Assembly: GCA_022803075.1 (NCBI GenBank)
Contig: JAFFTF010000004.1
Span: 62,001-126,000, forward strand
DNA: 64,000 bases
Source: Micrococcales bacterium 31B
GTDB taxonomy: Bacteria > Actinomycetota > Actinomycetes > Actinomycetales > Dermabacteraceae
Direction of reading: 5' to 3'
Below, one piece after another: positions 63,827 through 64,000 of the stretch. Within the stretch, counting starts at the first letter, position 1. The number at the start of each line of letters is the position of its first letter. Both the position numbers and the translations under genes were made by a program. The notes under the pieces are model-generated. The model did no database searches. It was given only the letters and a program-made list of their open reading frames with translations, and was not told the origin of the DNA.

Positions 63827-64000
63827 CGTGCAGTCGGCGGAATGGCGTTCTCTGTGGCTGTTTGCCCGCGCCCGCCGGGCAACGGGGCATGTCGTGGCGA
63901 TCATGGCCGTCGCCATTTTGTCGACCCTCATCTCGACGGTGGCCGTGCCCGCAGCTCAAGACTTTGGCGACAACCTGGCATACGGTTACCTGTACTATCC
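63816..64000 (+). CDS. Membrane protein of unknown function (3' partial)
   Basis: The gene starts at ATG 63816 inside the end of the previous gene and runs off the window after 61 codons. It has a basic start (RSLWLFARARRATGH) followed by a hydrophobic segment (VVAIMAVAILSTLISTVAVP). It is probably another membrane component made together with the preceding protein; too short to classify. Confidence 0.6.
   Translation, partial: MRGDVQSAEWRSLWLFARARRATGHVVAIMAVAILSTLISTVAVPAAQDFGDNLAYGYLYY

Overview
The window is GC-rich actinobacterial DNA, most likely from a Micrococcales-type actinomycete, and it spans the chromosome origin. The evidence is the block rpmH-rnpA-yidD-yidC-jag-rsmG-parA-parB on the minus strand facing dnaA-dnaN-recF-dciA-gyrB-gyrA on the plus strand, followed by the actinobacterial markers DUF3566, tRNA-Ile, a 39-residue DLW-39 peptide and tRNA-Ala. 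No species can be named from sequence alone.

Region 1 (1-17.2 kb): cell-envelope and housekeeping genes. They are a class A penicillin-binding protein whose transpeptidase motifs are all lost, an rRNA methyltransferase, a siroheme-making triple fusion with its chelatase, a BASS-type transporter, the CCA-adding enzyme, and a translationally linked envelope operon (DUF6049 protein, MurJ flippase with pseudokinase, small membrane protein). Thioredoxin reductase and a thioredoxin-like protein without CxxC follow.

Region 2 (17.2-24.4 kb): about 7 kb with no intact gene. It carries 13 parS sites (9 perfect GTTTCACGTGAAAC plus one-base variants, counting one more inside parB), a cluster of DnaA-box-like motifs, two decayed IS remnants (ISL3, IS256) and several short tandem repeats. 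It ends in a 38-bp perfect palindrome centred on a parS immediately behind parB. It looks like a compact centromere-like platform for ParB.

Region 3 (24.4-42.2 kb): parAB and the conserved origin genes. The dnaA-dnaN spacer contains a DnaA box, a GC clamp and a DnaA-trio-like repeat, plus a 21-bp-phased TGTGAGCT array, so it is the probable oriC.

Region 4 (42.3-61.5 kb): an accessory aromatic-catabolism cluster. It has a flavin hydroxylase, a ThDP decarboxylase, a MoaF-like protein with a TetR regulator, a self-sufficient P450 with an unusual layout (P450, adrenodoxin-reductase-type FAD domain, flavodoxin), an MHS-type transporter, and a homoprotocatechuate meta-cleavage operon (FAH-RraA fusion, GntR, hpaE, hpaD, hpaH, hpaI). 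Pairs of the operator ATCGTATACGAT sit in both divergent control regions and tie the cluster into one probable GntR regulon.

Region 5 (61.5-64 kb): a broken ISL3-family element with intact 24-bp inverted repeats, then two overlapping membrane-protein genes of unknown function, the last cut by the window end.
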